Below, piece by piece: positions 23,862 through 36,159 of a stretch of 64,000 bases of DNA. Origin of the DNA: Datisca glomerata (taxonomy: Eukaryota > Streptophyta > Magnoliopsida > Cucurbitales > Datiscaceae); assembly GCA_003255025.1 (NCBI GenBank), contig QANY01005064.1:558001-622000 (forward strand), read 5' to 3'. Each line of letters opens with the position of its first letter. The first letter of the stretch is position 1. The translations under genes were made by a program, and so were the position numbers. Under the pieces are notes generated by a model. The model did not search any database. It saw only the letters and a list, made by a program, of their open reading frames with translations, and had not been told where the DNA came from.

Positions 23862-25907
23862 CTTCAGATAAGGAGGCACATTTTCATTGCCAAGAAGCTT
23901 GAACAATGGGTCGATACCAGGGAACCACTTCTTTCTTTCAACAGGATTCCCATTTTCCACAACCTGTAGCTCATTGAAAGCCAAACCAAAAAACATATGT
24001 AAGTTATGTTTGAGCAGAAAAGGAGTAAAAGCTAATCTTAGCTAACTTAATTAAACAAAATTGAAACGATAATCTATCATTTACTAATTACGAAACAACG
24101 GACACGCAGTTAGTGGGCTACAAAAATATTAAAACAAAAAAAAATAACTTTGTGTCCGAGTCAGTAGCTTAATTTATCAGTTTTTGTTACTAAGAAACAG
24201 GAAAGTTATATCTTTTTATAAGAAACCGAAATATTATATATATTAAAAGAAAGAGAGAATGTACAAAGAAGGTTTAATTCCTAATCGAACACTAAAAGAT
24301 TATAGTTAGTCTATACAAACAGCCATCCAATTACAACAGAGTAAAAAAAATATGTTAAAAACTAAAAAGAGTACAAGAACAGACTTTGGAGGTATTAAAA
24401 TGTTTTCTACTACCTTACTGGTAAACTAATCATTAGAAGGTATCCTAAAACTTTGTACAATAAAAGCAATGTAAGAATAAATGATTGTTAGATGCCTCCA
24501 ATCCTCCTCAAACAAGCGAAGTAGAAATCAGGTCACCAATAGAAACCCCTTCTCTTCAAATTTTCTAAAGTTAAGTTGGCATTCCAAGTGTAAAGTCCAA
24601 GCCAGGAAACGCATTGTAGGAGGAGTGCCACACTCCAAAATTTCTTTCCATGGAAAAAGTTAATATTTTGTTCACAGAAGGTTGTGAAGAGAGACCAAAT
24701 TCACAGTGAAGCTTCGCCAAGAAGAAGGAGTGCAACGAATTTAATCATAAAAACCCAGCTCAATTTTAATATTATAGAAGAGGGAAGGACATTCCCACTG
24801 ATTCCAACTCCTAATCTGTGGATTTCTGAAGAAGATAATCTCCTACTCAAACCCTGTGTCAGTAATCCTCCAAATATCACTCAACTAGGCTTCTTTATTA
24901 TTTGCCTTTATAAGCAAATCAGGGAACATTATCTAAAGATTTGTTTGGGTAAGAAAGATATATATTAGGAAAAAACCCCAAGATAGGGCAAATACAACCT
25001 AAGAAAAAATGATAAACACAAAAAAGGAGACTATTCACCCAGCTTTTCTCAAAAACCAACATGGGGAAAAGGGTGTTCACCCATTCTCTAAAGATAGTAG
25101 TAGAATGCTAGAAATTCTCAAAGCAGGAAAAATGTGGACTCAAGCCCCATGCTAGACATGGAGATAATTGGATTCTCTAACTCTCTTCAAACAAAAAGGA
25201 TACTGATGGACTAGCCTTACAGCAAAAGTTCAAAGTTATAAAATGAAGTAAAAAATTTAATCTATGTAAAAACATTATATGAAGTGTCGCAACAACCACT
25301 TATATCAGGGGAAAATAGTCCTCATTAAACATAAGACAGAAGTCAGAGTTAACAAATGCCTCGTAGTAGAAATGATGTGGAATTGAAATTGCAAATAAAA
25401 CTTTACAGGAAGTGATGCTTGAATTAAGTACTACGACTTTGCAAACCATCTTAGAAGAATCTCAATTACACAGAAGTTGAATAATTATAAAATGCATAAT
25501 AACCTTTTGAAGTACTTTCAGATATGCAGCAAGGGCTCTTGCATCACCCTCCTGAAACTCTGGTAAAATAGCACTAGCAGCTTGAAGGGACTGTTTAAAC
25601 TTCTCATCATAAATTGATAAGCAATCAAACAAAGTACACCACCCAATAGACCGGAAAGCTTTTCCCTGAAGTAATTAAAAGACCTTTAAGGCACCTTCTT
25701 CATTACAGGCCTGCAAGGAACAATACAATATGAAAATTACAAGACGAGGAAAAGCACACTCGTAAATATCAACTATTGCTTGTCTCATACCAAGGTACTT
25801 AGCATGTTCAAGAATGCAACAAGCGTCCAAAAGTTTGTGTGATCCTCTCCAGCAAAATTCGCAAACGTCCACAGGACATCATTGTCAGATAACAGCTCTG
25901 GTTCCTT
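23862..25907 (-). pseudogene. NUP205: Three-exon fragment of nucleoporin NUP205, with a premature stop
   Basis: Minus-strand exons with correct splice sites are 25907-25791, 25710-25504 and 23963-23862, all phase 0, together 142 codons. They read DVLWTFANFAGEDHTNFW, then GKAFRSIGWCTLFDCLSIYD and EFQEGDARALAAYLKVLQK, then NPVERKKWFPGIDPLFKLL and NENVPPYLK. This is an internal part of plant NUP205, a large scaffold nucleoporin of the inner ring of the nuclear pore (well over 1,500 residues). In the second exon the twelfth codon is TAA (25675-25677), where the family has, from memory, a Glu. No flanking exons are found on either side. Introns are retained, so this is a genomic duplication or a capture by a transposon, not a processed copy. 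Confidence 0.85.
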
Positions 25908-26454
25908 CTAAATAATTTATATGAATTGTAGAGTCAGTAAAACATCCAATCAATTAAAACCAAAGTAAGAAAATTAACAAATTTTGAGCTAACCCAAACC
26001 TTGCAATCCTGTAAATCCTTTCCCTAAAACTAATTACAACAATGAATTAATGGTGAAATATGATACAGGTTGCCTATTGAAGAACAGGATTGTAAAGTTC
26101 CATAATCACAGATGATGAATATAACTTAAAGCTAGGTTTCACTCACAAAATTTGCAATAAACAGAGCACTCAAATAAGGAAAATCCTAATAGAATTAGTA
26201 AAATAGAGTTTTAGAAATGTGTGAAAAACGCCTCCCCTTCCCTTCCAAGGGTTTCTGCTTGCTTTTATTTCGTAACAGGTCATAACAAAACGAACTACAT
26301 TTAAAAGCCAAGCACAGGAAATTTAAAGCATATTTTTTATTCTTAACAAGAAATCAAAAGATTGATGCTTTGCAAACAGAGAATTAGGGATTTTACCCGA
26401 GACAAATTGAAGCTGGAACTGGGAGAAGTTCGCTAAGATAAAACTGCGACACAG
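25908..26454. other. Non-coding stretch beside the NUP205 fragment
   Basis: No further NUP205 exon and no other gene is recognised. The sequence becomes purine-rich towards 26400. Confidence 0.4.
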
Positions 26455-26720
26455 ATCTTAGAGAGAGATCTTCGAGAGGGAGCTGAAATAAAGAGCCTCG
26501 AGAGAGAGCCGGTGGCAAGACAAAGCTAGACAGAACTGAGAAAGGGAGCTGAGAGAGAGAGCTCAGAGATAGAGAGCAACAAGAGAGAATCTGCGACAGA
26601 GAGCTGAAAGAGAGAGTTACAAGAGAGACGTGCAAGAGAGGTTGAGAGAGAGCTGCGCCTCGCGAAGAGAGAGCTCTGTGAACTTCGTCGCAGAGAGAGC
26701 TCGGTGAGAGTTTACGAGAG
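26455..26720. repeat. GAGAG-rich low-complexity stretch
   Basis: About 270 bases dominated by AGAGAG and GAGAGAGCT phrases on the plus strand (CTCTCT on the minus strand). CT-rich tracts like this often mark the transcript start region of plant genes, here pointing leftwards, but no gene follows directly. Confidence 0.6.
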
Positions 26721-26796
26721 AGCTGTGAGGGTTTGGGACAAAAGAGTTCAAATGTCTTTTAATGAATTAGGCGGGTTTGTGATTTTTGTTCCCCCT

Positions 26797-26829
26797 CCCC
26801 GTGCCCCGTGCCCCGTGCCCCGTGCCCCG
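26797..26829. repeat. CCCCGTG microrepeat
   Basis: Four to five direct copies of CCCCGTG in a row, an unusually GC-rich patch for this window. Confidence 0.85.
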
Positions 26830-26839
26830 CGTAAAAGAT

Positions 26840-27720
26840 CAACCTCTCATAGCGCAAAAGAAAACCTGAGGTGGACTGGACCTTCTATCATTGGTATCTC
26901 TTGCCCAATTAACTTCATAATAGGCATTGAGATATATAGTCAATGTTTAAACTGTATGCCACGATTGCCCCCTTGAGATGCCTCAGTATTCTTTTGACAG
27001 CTACTGCAAGATGGATAGAATTTGGAGAATGCACATATAAGGACTTACCTTGGCTACTAATCCTTGTCGTTTTAGGGTCCTCCTAAGGTCAGCTGAAGGG
27101 GCGAGCCAACTCCGTAGAAGGCGAACTCCACTGGGTATTGAGGCCCCCGTGTTTAATTGGAAGAGGTAGATATATAGAAAACCTTCGGCGTCTGGTGGTT
27201 GTCAATCCTCAGTGAGGGTGGTTGTCACTGAATGAAAAGAAGTGCATATTGAGTCTGTTATGGAAGCAGTGAATTCCAAAGTCAGTTGTACACTTTACAA
27301 ACATGATCATGATAGTTAGGATCTACAAAATCATTATTATTGAGATATGTAGACTTCCTCATGAAGATATACAACCATATATAAAAAGGCACTATTTACA
27401 TAAAGTTGATGCAAAGACCAAGCATTTTCTACTGCCAAAGATAGATGAAGTCTAATAGTAGTAGATTTGACAATGAAACTAAATGTTTAAGCATAGTTCA
27501 AGCCAGATGGTTAGAGAAAATCCTTATTAACTGATATTGTTGTGTACTGCTAATAGATCAATCAAGGTTACGTTTAAGTTTATACACCACTTACAATCGA
27601 TAAGATTCTTAATTTTGAGGAGGAAGTGGTGTAAGAGACCAAGTTTTATATTCCTTGCAGTTATAAAGTAGTAAATTCCTCTACAACAACTTTTCTTTAA
27701 GTTTTTTATTTTGCTACAAC
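26840..27720 (-). pseudogene. Decayed Copia fragment (RT/RNase H)
   Basis: The minus strand near 27010-26870 reads NSIHLAVAVKRILRHLKGA and then RSTSG-like sequence, the RNase H region of a Copia pol. Between 27300 and 27600 there are further weak RT-like phrases. A GC-richer block at about 27060-27240 interrupts it and I cannot assign it. Everything is heavily mutated. Confidence 0.5.
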
Positions 27721-27806
27721 AGTATAAGATGTAAGTTTAACCTCGTCATAACAAGTTGTAACTAAAAGAGAAGAAAAGTTGAGTATGCCATGTTTTTAGT
27801 GTAAAA

Positions 27807-29003
27807 TGAGGATCGATATCACATCCATTTTATTAAGGAAAAATGTTAAAAAGAAATTTATGATATAGAATAAAAATAAAATTACTTGCAATATAAAATA
27901 AATAACAAATTAAATCAATTAAGTAATACTTAATAAATGAGTAATTAAATAAATAAAATAAAGATGATACAAAATATTAAAGTGCGGTTAAACGTGCAAT
28001 AAATTAAGTACGGAAAGTAAATAGCACGAAATAAAAGAATAGGGAAGAGAGATTTGACGTAGTATTTTTACATGGTTCGGGAAAATCTATCTTTACGTCA
28101 TTGCTCCAAGGATCCCCCTTGAAGATTTTTTTCCAAACAATCTTCTTAACGATGAAAACCAAACATTTACAAATCATATTGGCTTATGGTGCCAATCAGA
28201 CCTTGACAATGCAACTCGGTCAGGATCTTTGAATCTCTTACAAAACTTCTCTCTCTTAGATAGTAGATCTCTTAATTTTTCGCTCACAATTTGTACTAGC
28301 TTCTTGCTAGAAAATATCTCAAAATTTCGCTCAAAATACAAGCCTCTCAAAGAATAAAATAATGAGTAAAAAGAAGTGGAGAGGTGTGTTGGAATTGAAA
28401 AATGGCTCACCTATTTATAGGAAAAAAATTCATTCATGAACTGGTCCAGTCGGTTTGGAAACAAGTGGAATCGATGCTTGATTTAGGGAATTATTCCTAA
28501 ACAAGAATTAGTCTGACTGGTTTCCTACTGGTCTAACTGGTTAGGCAATTACGCAAGTAATTGTCTTTTGTGTAAACCGGTCACACCGGTCAGGAAACTG
28601 GTCTGACCGATCCCAAATCAGTACACCACTTTCCCACCGGTATGACCGGATTGACCCCCAAAAATTGAGCCGATTTGGACATCGAACCGGGCATTGATAT
28701 TTGCATTCTATTCTATCTAGTTTGGTCTTCGACGATCTAGTTCATGAGCGGTTGGATCCAGTTCTGAATTTCTCAGAACATGCTGAGTTCAGATAATTTT
28801 GATTCAGGCCATTTGAAGGTCGTTTGATATATTCCGGGCCTTTCGTTATATGTCGTGTGTATCTCACCATGTTCGATTTTGATTGTCCTTTATTCTTTTT
28901 GCATAAACACTTAAAGATTAAATATTTTTAATCTTATTTTTATATTATTTAAAACTGACACGCTTAATTAAAATATTACTCAATGTATCATTTATCATCA
29001 TCA
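27807..29003 (-). repeat. 3' LTR of a gag-only retrotransposon (TR-GAG 1)
   Basis: About 1.2 kb that repeats 30341-31502 in the same orientation with moderate divergence. Both copies share AAGTACGGAAAGTAAATAGC and GGCTTATGGTGCCAATCAGA, among many other phrases. Read on the minus strand it starts TGATGATGATAAATG and ends near GATCCTCA. It is the downstream LTR of a minus-strand element. Confidence 0.85.
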
Positions 29004-30340
29004 AAATTGCCACCTTGGCTAGGCTCAACAATCTCCCTATTTTTTATGATGACAAACAATTGATTACAAAAAATATTAGCTATAAACTTCTCATAATCAT
29101 ATGCAATAATATTTTTAAAACCTAAAATTTTAATATTCTCTCCCTTTTACAATTAACTATATTTCCCCCATTTGAAATCATTAAAAAGAATTAAACGTGT
29201 CATTTGTTTACAAATGCACACATTTTCATAGTTTTTAATATGCATAAAAAATTCTCCTCTTTTCGTAATTAATTATCCTCCATTGAAATCATCAAAAAGA
29301 ATTAAAAATTTTAATTTTTGAAAAATCTCCACCTCAATGTATGCATTTTTTTAAATAAAAATATTTCATTTTTCAACATGCAAAAAAATAATAATAAATA
29401 AATTTATGTGATTTTCAAAAATCAAGATTATTATGAAGGTTACGATTACTAATATTGTCTATGTATGTCATTATGCACATTTGTACCCTTTCATGTTCAT
29501 TTGCAATTAGACTTCTCTTTTCTTTCAGTTTCTTCTTTGAAGTGCATCCTCTCTTAGTGAGTATCTTTCGAAATTTCTTTGTGAAGTGGATTAGATCTCG
29601 TCTTCTACTTCACTTTCACTCTCAATAGATCTGGTTTTCAATTAAAAGTTTCCGCCTTTTACATAGTTCATATCATCTTCCATGTATGCAATTTTATGAG
29701 TCATCAATGATCCCATGAGTTGTTCAAGTGAAAGCGTCTTGAGATCTTTTGCTTCTTGAATAGCAATAGCCTTGTTCTCTCATGACGTTGATAACGACCT
29801 AATAACTTTACTCACCAAATCACTATTAGTAAAGGTCTTACCAATAGTCTTAAGAGAATTTGCAATGCTATTGAAATGAGGAAACATATCTTCAATGCTT
29901 TCAATTTCGTGCATCTTAAATATTTCATATTCATGCATGAGAAGATCAATCTTAAAGTCTTTAAGCTCATTTGTGATTTCATGTGTGATTTCTAATACAT
30001 GTCAAATATCGTTTACAGATTCACACATATAAATACGATTATATTCATTTATACTTAAGGTATAATATAAAATATTTATAGCTTGAGCATTTAAGATAAT
30101 TTAATTTTGTAACTCTTGGTCAAATCTCATCACTTAGGAACATAAGGACCATTTTTGACAATTTTCCATAAATTATAATCAAGAGATTGAATAAAATTCT
30201 CATTCTAATTTTCCAAACATTAAAGTCAACTAAAAAATGGGGGTTTTGAAATTGATTTCCCTTGTTGAAAATTAAAAGGCGATGTCATAGCTCAAGATAA
30301 TTAAGTTTTAGATATTTAAACATCAAGGTCTGATACCAAT
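29004..30340 (-). pseudogene. Interior of TR-GAG 1: primer site and degenerate Copia-type gag
   Basis: On the minus strand the interior starts with TTGGTATCAGACC, a primer-binding site for initiator tRNA-Met, beside the right LTR. It then holds a broken UBN2-type gag between about 30200 and 29600: DFKIDLLMHEYEIFKMHEIE, MFPHFNSIANSLKTIGKTF, AIAIQEAKDLKTLSLEQLMG, LMTHKIAYMEDD. The 1.3 kb interior has no protease, integrase or reverse transcriptase. Known plant elements of this design are called TR-GAG or LARD-like and rely on enzymes from other elements. Confidence 0.7.
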
Positions 30341-31502
30341 TGTAGGATCAATATGGCACCTTTTTATGAAGGGAAAAAGTTAAAAAAGATATATTTGATA
30401 CAGAATAAAAATAAAATTGCTTGAAATATAAAATGAATAACAAATTAAATTAATCCAGCATTATTTAATAAACGAGCAATAATTGATGATGCAGAATATT
30501 AAAGTGTGAAAATTGAACGTTCGTTATATTAAGTACGGAAAGTAAATAGCACGTAAATAAAAAAATAGGGAATAGAGATTTGACACAGTATTTTTACGTG
30601 GTTCGTTTAACTCTATCCCTACGTCCACGCTGGATCCCCCCTTGAAGATTTTTCTCAAATGTTATTCTTAACGGTGAAGACCAAACCTTTACAAACTCTA
30701 TTAGCTTATGGTGCCAATCAGACCTTGACAATGCAGCTCGGTCAAGATCTTTGAATCTCTTACAAAATTTCTCACTCTCTCAAAGAGTATATCTCTCAAT
30801 TTATCTCTTACAATTTGTACTAACTTCTCTCTAGATAAATATCTCAAATTTTCGCTCAAAATACAAGTCTCTCAAAGAATAAAACATCACAAAACTTCGT
30901 CAGAGAGGAGTGGCGAGAAGTGGGGAGGTGTGTTGGAATTGAAAAATGGCTTGCCTATTTGTAGGGAAAACATTCATCCCTCAACCGGTCTAGCCGGTTT
31001 GGAAACTGGTGGAACCAGTGCTTGATTTAAGGAATTATTCATAAACAAGCACCAGTCTGACCGATTAGGCAATTAAGCAAGTAATTGTCTTTTGTGTAAA
31101 CTGTCACACCAGTCTGTTCAGTCCTAAATCGGTACAGCACTTTCCCATCAGTATGACCGGATTGACCCCCAAAATTGAGTCGGTTTGGACATCAAACCTG
31201 GGATGAACTGGACCTTATTATTTTCACACTATTCTACCTGGTTCATGAGCGGTTTGGTCTGATTCTTAATTCCTCGGAACATGCTGAGTTCAGACAACTT
31301 TGATTCAGGCCATTTGAAGTTCGTTAGATATACTTCGTGTCCTTCGTTATATGCCATGTGAATCTCGCCATATTCAGTTTTGATTGTCCTTTATTCTTTT
31401 TACATAAACAATTAAGATTAAGTGTTTTCAACCTTGTTATCACATTATTTAGAACCTATACATATAATTAAAATATTTTCACAGTATTATTTGTCATCAA
31501 CA
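30341..31502 (-). repeat. 5' LTR of TR-GAG 1
   Basis: A 1,162-base direct repeat of 27807-29003. On the minus strand it begins TGTTGATGACAAATAATAC and ends with GATCCTACA, followed at once by the primer-binding site. A clear five-base target duplication is not seen, perhaps because the Gypsy element inserted ten bases away. Confidence 0.85.
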
Positions 31503-31511
31503 AATTTTCAT

Positions 31512-32289
31512 TTAACAGATAAAAAATATTCGCTGCCATGTGGGTAAAGGGACCTACTCAGATTTCGCGGAAAGTGTCAAAAAACATAAACATGTGGCGG
31601 AGTGAAGTCACAAAATATTCAAAAACGGGGGACCATCATTCAAAGATAGGAACCAACATCTCGAGAATGTGGGACCATCACCTCAAGAACAGGATAAAAC
31701 ATCAGAATGGGAAAAGGGGTTCGGACCGACAATCAAGTGGCCATGATTGACTAGGCAAGCTGAGTGACCCGGATAAGACAGGCTGGTAGGCCACCAAGTG
31801 GTTCTGACTGATGGGCTAGGAACCATATGAAATAGTTAAGTGGCAGTGATTGATGGGCGGCTGAGCGAGACAAATGTGAAATAAGGAAGAGAAAAGAACC
31901 CATACCAAGTAGAGAGGATCCCCACGAATGGTTGTGATCCTAGGCTTAATGAGTTCACCATCTGATATTTATTATTTTAATCAAATCCATGTAATAAGGG
32001 AAATCTTTATAAGGCCAATGTATTTAGTAGGAGAGAACATTCAAGGCAATCCGGACATATAGGAGACAGAGCATTTACTCCTTATGATTTGGAATTATCA
32101 CAATCTCCCTCTATCTCATTAATACTTACGTAAATTCATTCTTATCAAGAGATTTTTATCTTAATCTTGGGGTCGGTTGATCTACTTGCTCATCTCCATT
32201 TCTGGGTCTGTTGTCTACATTTAGAGCCGTGCTGGATCTGGTTCTAGGCATGTTTGCGATTCTGTAATAGACGAGAAAAATCATTTACA
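31512..32289 (+). repeat. 5' LTR of the Gypsy (Tat-type) element
   Basis: Repeats 40771-41457 in direct orientation (shared phrases such as AAAAAATATTC and GAGAACATTCAAGGCAATCC). It is 778 bases against 687 because of an extra block at about 32172-32262. That block is an inverted copy of the sequence just downstream (32346-32440). The LTR is followed by TTTTTGTGCTTTCATTAAG, typical of the start of Tat-type interiors. Confidence 0.85.
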
Positions 32290-32440
32290 TTTTTGTGCTT
32301 TCATTAAGAGGCTGAGAAAAAAAGCTCAAGAGACCTACCCTATAAAATCACAAACATGCTTAGAACCAAATCCAACACGGCTCTAATTGGAGACAACAGA
32401 CCCAGAAACGGAGATGAAGAAGCAGATTAACTGACCCCAC
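32172..32440. repeat. Inverted repeat (about 90-base arms) spanning the LTR-gag junction
   Basis: The left arm at about 32172-32262 and the right arm at about 32346-32440 are reverse complements with a few mismatches (for example ACAACAGACCCAGAAA in the right arm against TTTCTGGGTCTGTTGT in the left), separated by about 85 bases. The right arm is the start of gag (ATG at 32356, MLRTKSNTALIGDNRPRNGD). The left arm lies inside the 5' LTR and is missing from the 3' LTR. Confidence 0.85.
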
Positions 32441-33540
32441 CCACAGAAATGTTGTATACAATCTTGAATGGATGAACGAGATGGAAAGAAGTAATACTGA
32501 AGCAATGCACAATGCATGGCAGAATGTACAAGAGAAAATCAACACGCTACAACAGGAACTCGTGAAAACACAAGGAAAGGTTAGCTAGCGGGTGAATGAT
32601 GATGAACTGAAAACCCACTCCAAGGGTGACCAATGAGATGAAAGGCAAGGGGACCGCGAGAATGATAGAAACATACGACGAGAAGAAGAAGTAATATCAC
32701 AAAACCTTGTGAAGGAAACCACGGGAGAGGCTCGGCAATCCTGAATCATGTCAAAAGAAGCAATCGAGGAGCTATTCGATCAAAAGATGATCGAGATAAG
32801 GAATCTCAGAAGTACGGGAATAAATGACATTGATCTCTTATCAGGACACCATTAAGCCAAGAAGTTCTCGCAGCACCCGTACCCAAAAAATTCATTGCTC
32901 CCAGGTTCAAATGCTACGAAGGGAAGTCTGATCCCATAGACTATTTTTGATGGTTTAGATAAGACATGGCATTGTACTAACATGACGACAAGCTGATGTG
33001 TAGAATGTTCCCTACCAGTTTAGATGGGATGACTTTGAAGTGGTACCACTCCTTACCAATGCACTCAATCACAAACTTCACTATTATGTCCTCTATTTTC
33101 ATAGAACAGTACTCAACTTATCGTACCGTCATGGAAGACTCGAAACATCTGATGATGATCTCCACCAAGGAAGGGGAGTCCCTGCGGGAGTACACTCACC
33201 GCTTCAAAGAAGAAATGGCCAAGGTCAAGAACTGTGACAATTGGTTCGCCAAATTGGCCTTCTTATGAGGTCTGGACCAGAGTCACCCTTCTTCGTGGAC
33301 CTATTCAAAGTGAAGCCAATTTCCATGGTAAAGTTTTTTCAACGAGTGCGAGCCTATATTACATTAGAGGAAGAGAAGATGAGTATGCGAAGAATGGTTG
33401 AACAAAAGGAAGAAGAATCTCGGAAGCAGGAAAGAAGCTTAAGACCTAAAGGAAGGAAGCATGACGAAACAGAAAGAACAGATGGGAAGAAAATCCAACG
33501 AAACAGGAATGCCCACCGGAGGTGAAATTTTGATAGAACC
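32356..33540 (+). pseudogene. Gypsy gag, degenerate
   Basis: Starts at the ATG at 32356 but hits a stop after about 25 codons. The capsid core is open at 32996-33268: MCRMFPTSLDGMTLKWYHSL, FIEQYSTYRTVMEDSKHLMM and GESLREYTHRFKEEM, the retrotransposon gag domain of Ty3/Gypsy elements. A charged tail follows (33360-33525). Stops and shifts break it. Confidence 0.85.
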
Positions 33541-33960
33541 CACCCGAGGGATAAGGTCTACCATCAAGCCCTCAAGCGGCAACGGGTACTCGCCGCTAGT
33601 GTTCGGTAACTCTGATCTAAAAAATGATGAGCATATAATGATGCCCTCGTCATTTCAATTCAGGTCGGCAACTGCTTGTTAAGAAGGGTTTGGTAGACGA
33701 TGGAAGCGCAGTGAACATCTTGTATCGAGCAAACATGGATAAAATGTCCATGGGAGATAAAAAATTACAAAGAACATCACAATCGTTGATCGGTTTCAAC
33801 AGAGCCATCAGCTACTCAAAAAGAACTTTAACACTCCCAATAAGGGCAGACCCGTTTAGCTATATGAGTGAATTCATGGTATTGGGAATAAATCCCTAAT
33901 TCAACGCAATCTTAATAAGGGTCTGGCACCACAAAATGAAGATTGTCCCTCGACATTCTA
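33541..33960 (+). pseudogene. Gypsy aspartic protease, degenerate
   Basis: VDDGSAVNILY at 33693 corresponds to the catalytic D(T/S)G-type motif of the retroviral-like protease, in the variant common in Tat elements. The frame is open for 69 codons only, followed by stops. Confidence 0.75.
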
Positions 33961-35150
33961 CCAAGTATTGAAGTACACATCCCCAGAAAGAGTGAAAACA
34001 ATAAAAGATGACCAGGTCGCGGCTCGTATCTATTTGATAACTGCTTTAGAATATACAAAGAAAAAAGCTACAGAAAAGGTCGAGGGACGCACGAATCTAT
34101 AGCAATTACAGGAAAAATGGTAAGATGATCCAAAGTACGAGGCGGGAGATGAAACAAAGCCCATATGCTTAGACGAAGGGACCCAGAAAATAACAAACGT
34201 TGATGCCCATCTCGAAGAAAATGATAAAAATAAGTTGATAGAATGCCTAAGGGAAAACAAAGATATGTTTGCAGCAGCGGCGCAGGAAATGCCTGGCATC
34301 CCAGTAGAAATCATCTGCCATAGGTTGAACACTGATCCAATATGAAACCTATAAAAAAAAAGCTTTGCCCTTAAATGGAACATAGCGGAGAAGCTCTTAG
34401 CAGCAAATTTCATCAGAGAAGTGAACTACCCTGAATGGCTCGCTAACGTAGTAATGCTACGAAAGAATAATGGAAAGTGGAGAATCTGCGTCGACTTCAC
34501 TGACCTAAACAAAACATGCCGTAAAGATGAATACTCCCTACCAAGAATAGATTAGATGGAGGATGCCACTTCTGAGCACGAACTGCTCAGCTTCATGGAC
34601 GCTTACTCAGGCTACAATCAGGTGAAAATATTCCAACCCGATTAGGAAAAGACTTCCTTCATTACTGAGTACGGCGTCTATTACTATAAAGTCATGTCCT
34701 TTTATCTAAAGAATGCTGGAGCAACTTATCAAAGGTTGGTGAACAAAGTTTTCCATGAACGAATTGGAAGGAGTATGGAAGTCTACGTTGATGTTATGCT
34801 GGTCAAAAGTAAGAAGCGGGAACACCACATTCAGGAGCTTAAAGAAGCCTTCTCTATTCTAAGGTAAACCAGGAGAAATGCACTTTTGGAGTGTCAGCAG
34901 GAAAGTTCCTTGGATATCTAATTACGCAATGGGGAATCAAAGTAAACCCAGACCAAGTAAAGGGGATTACAGAAATGAGATCCCCGCGGAACCTTAAAGA
35001 AATCCAAGGGTTGACGGGAAGATTGGCCACCTTAAACAAGTTTATCTCCAAGTCAACGGATAGATGCAAACCTTTCTACGAGAGATTGCAGAAAAACTCC
35101 GTGAGCGGTTGGATTGAGGAACTGTTAAGAAGCCTTTACCAAGATTAAAG
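33961..35150 (+). pseudogene. Gypsy reverse transcriptase, degenerate
   Basis: Motifs run in order: FIREVNYPEWLANVVMLRKN, KWRICVDFTDLNK, SFMDAYSGYNQ, TSFITEYGVYYYKVM and ATYQRLVNKVF, and then VYVDVMLVKSKK at 34785, where the family has YVDDML. One catalytic Asp is therefore Val. Stops occur at several places, including one inside the palm region. It is an inactive relic. Confidence 0.9.
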
Positions 35151-35935
35151 AGTACCTGACTACCCCCCGCCCCCTCTTACTCTTCAAACATATTACCGGC
35201 GAGCAACTTCTATTGTACATAGTCGTCTCAACGGGGGCGATCAGTGTAGTACTCACTAAATAAGAACGAAGGAAACAAAAACGTGTATACTTTATAAGTA
35301 AAAGTCTTGTAATAGCAAAAATGAGATATAAACGAATTGAGAAACTAGTACTGGCAGTTGTAACTGCAGCACGGAAGCTGAGGCCCTACTTCCAAGCCCA
35401 CAACATCAAAGTATTGACCGAATTGAAAGCCTTCTACACTCAACGGAGGTAAGCAGAAGAGAAGCAAAATGGTCAATCGAGCTAAACCAATATGACATCA
35501 GTTACAAGCCCTGAGCTTTAATAAAAAATCAGGTATTAGCGGATTTCCTAGCCGACTTCACGGGAGGGGAAGTTGAACTGAAAGCCCACCAAACAGGAGA
35601 AAATGGATCTTGGACGCTCTTTGTAGACGGTGCTTCAAACACTAGAGGAGCAAGAGCAGGAGTGGTCGCAGAAACTCCCTTTGGGGAAATATTGGAACAC
35701 TCCATCTCCTTTGAATGTAATGCATCAAATAATGAAGCGGAGTATGAAGCACTGATCGCGGGAGTATCCCTGCTATGAGAGTATGAGGTAACTAAGGTTA
35801 AAATTTTCTACGGTTCCATGTTAATCGTAAAGCATGTCACTGGAGAATACATAGCAAGAGATGAACGGATGATGAAATACTTACAACGGGTGAAAGATCT
35901 CCTTAATATGCTAAAAAATTACGAAATCTAGCAAA
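35151..35935 (+). pseudogene. Gypsy RNase H plus second (archaeal-type) RNase H, degenerate
   Basis: The first RNase H, directly after RT, shows LLYIVVSTGAISVVLT (35205) and YKRIEKLVLAVV-like sequence (about 35330). A second RNase H domain follows with LFVDGASNTRGARAGVV at 35618 and NNEAEYEALIAGVSLL at 35730. The double RNase H arrangement is a known mark of the Tat/Ogre branch of plant Ty3/Gypsy elements. Stops break both. Confidence 0.8.
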
Positions 35936-36159
35936 TTCTTATAATTGAGAACGAGCACGTTGATGCCTCAAAAACCTAGGATCTTCGTTACACCTCATTT
36001 ACAGAAGGAACATCCCCATAGAAGTTTTGAAAGAACCAAGCATCTCACTCACATTGACTAACATGGCTGATGTAGAAATTGAACAAAACCCAGTTAGTAG
36101 GTAAACATAATCCGCTTGCTTGAAGAAACAATGCTTCCTGATGATAAACTACTTGCCAA

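Noticed and set aside
24481..24968. Open frames inside the large intron of the NUP205 fragment, possibly LINE-like
   Set aside because: I could not find a motif that clearly fits a LINE reverse transcriptase or zinc domain, so I left it unassigned.
27060..27240. GC-richer block within a Copia relic, considered as organelle DNA
   Set aside because: No organelle gene or tRNA could be recognised in it.
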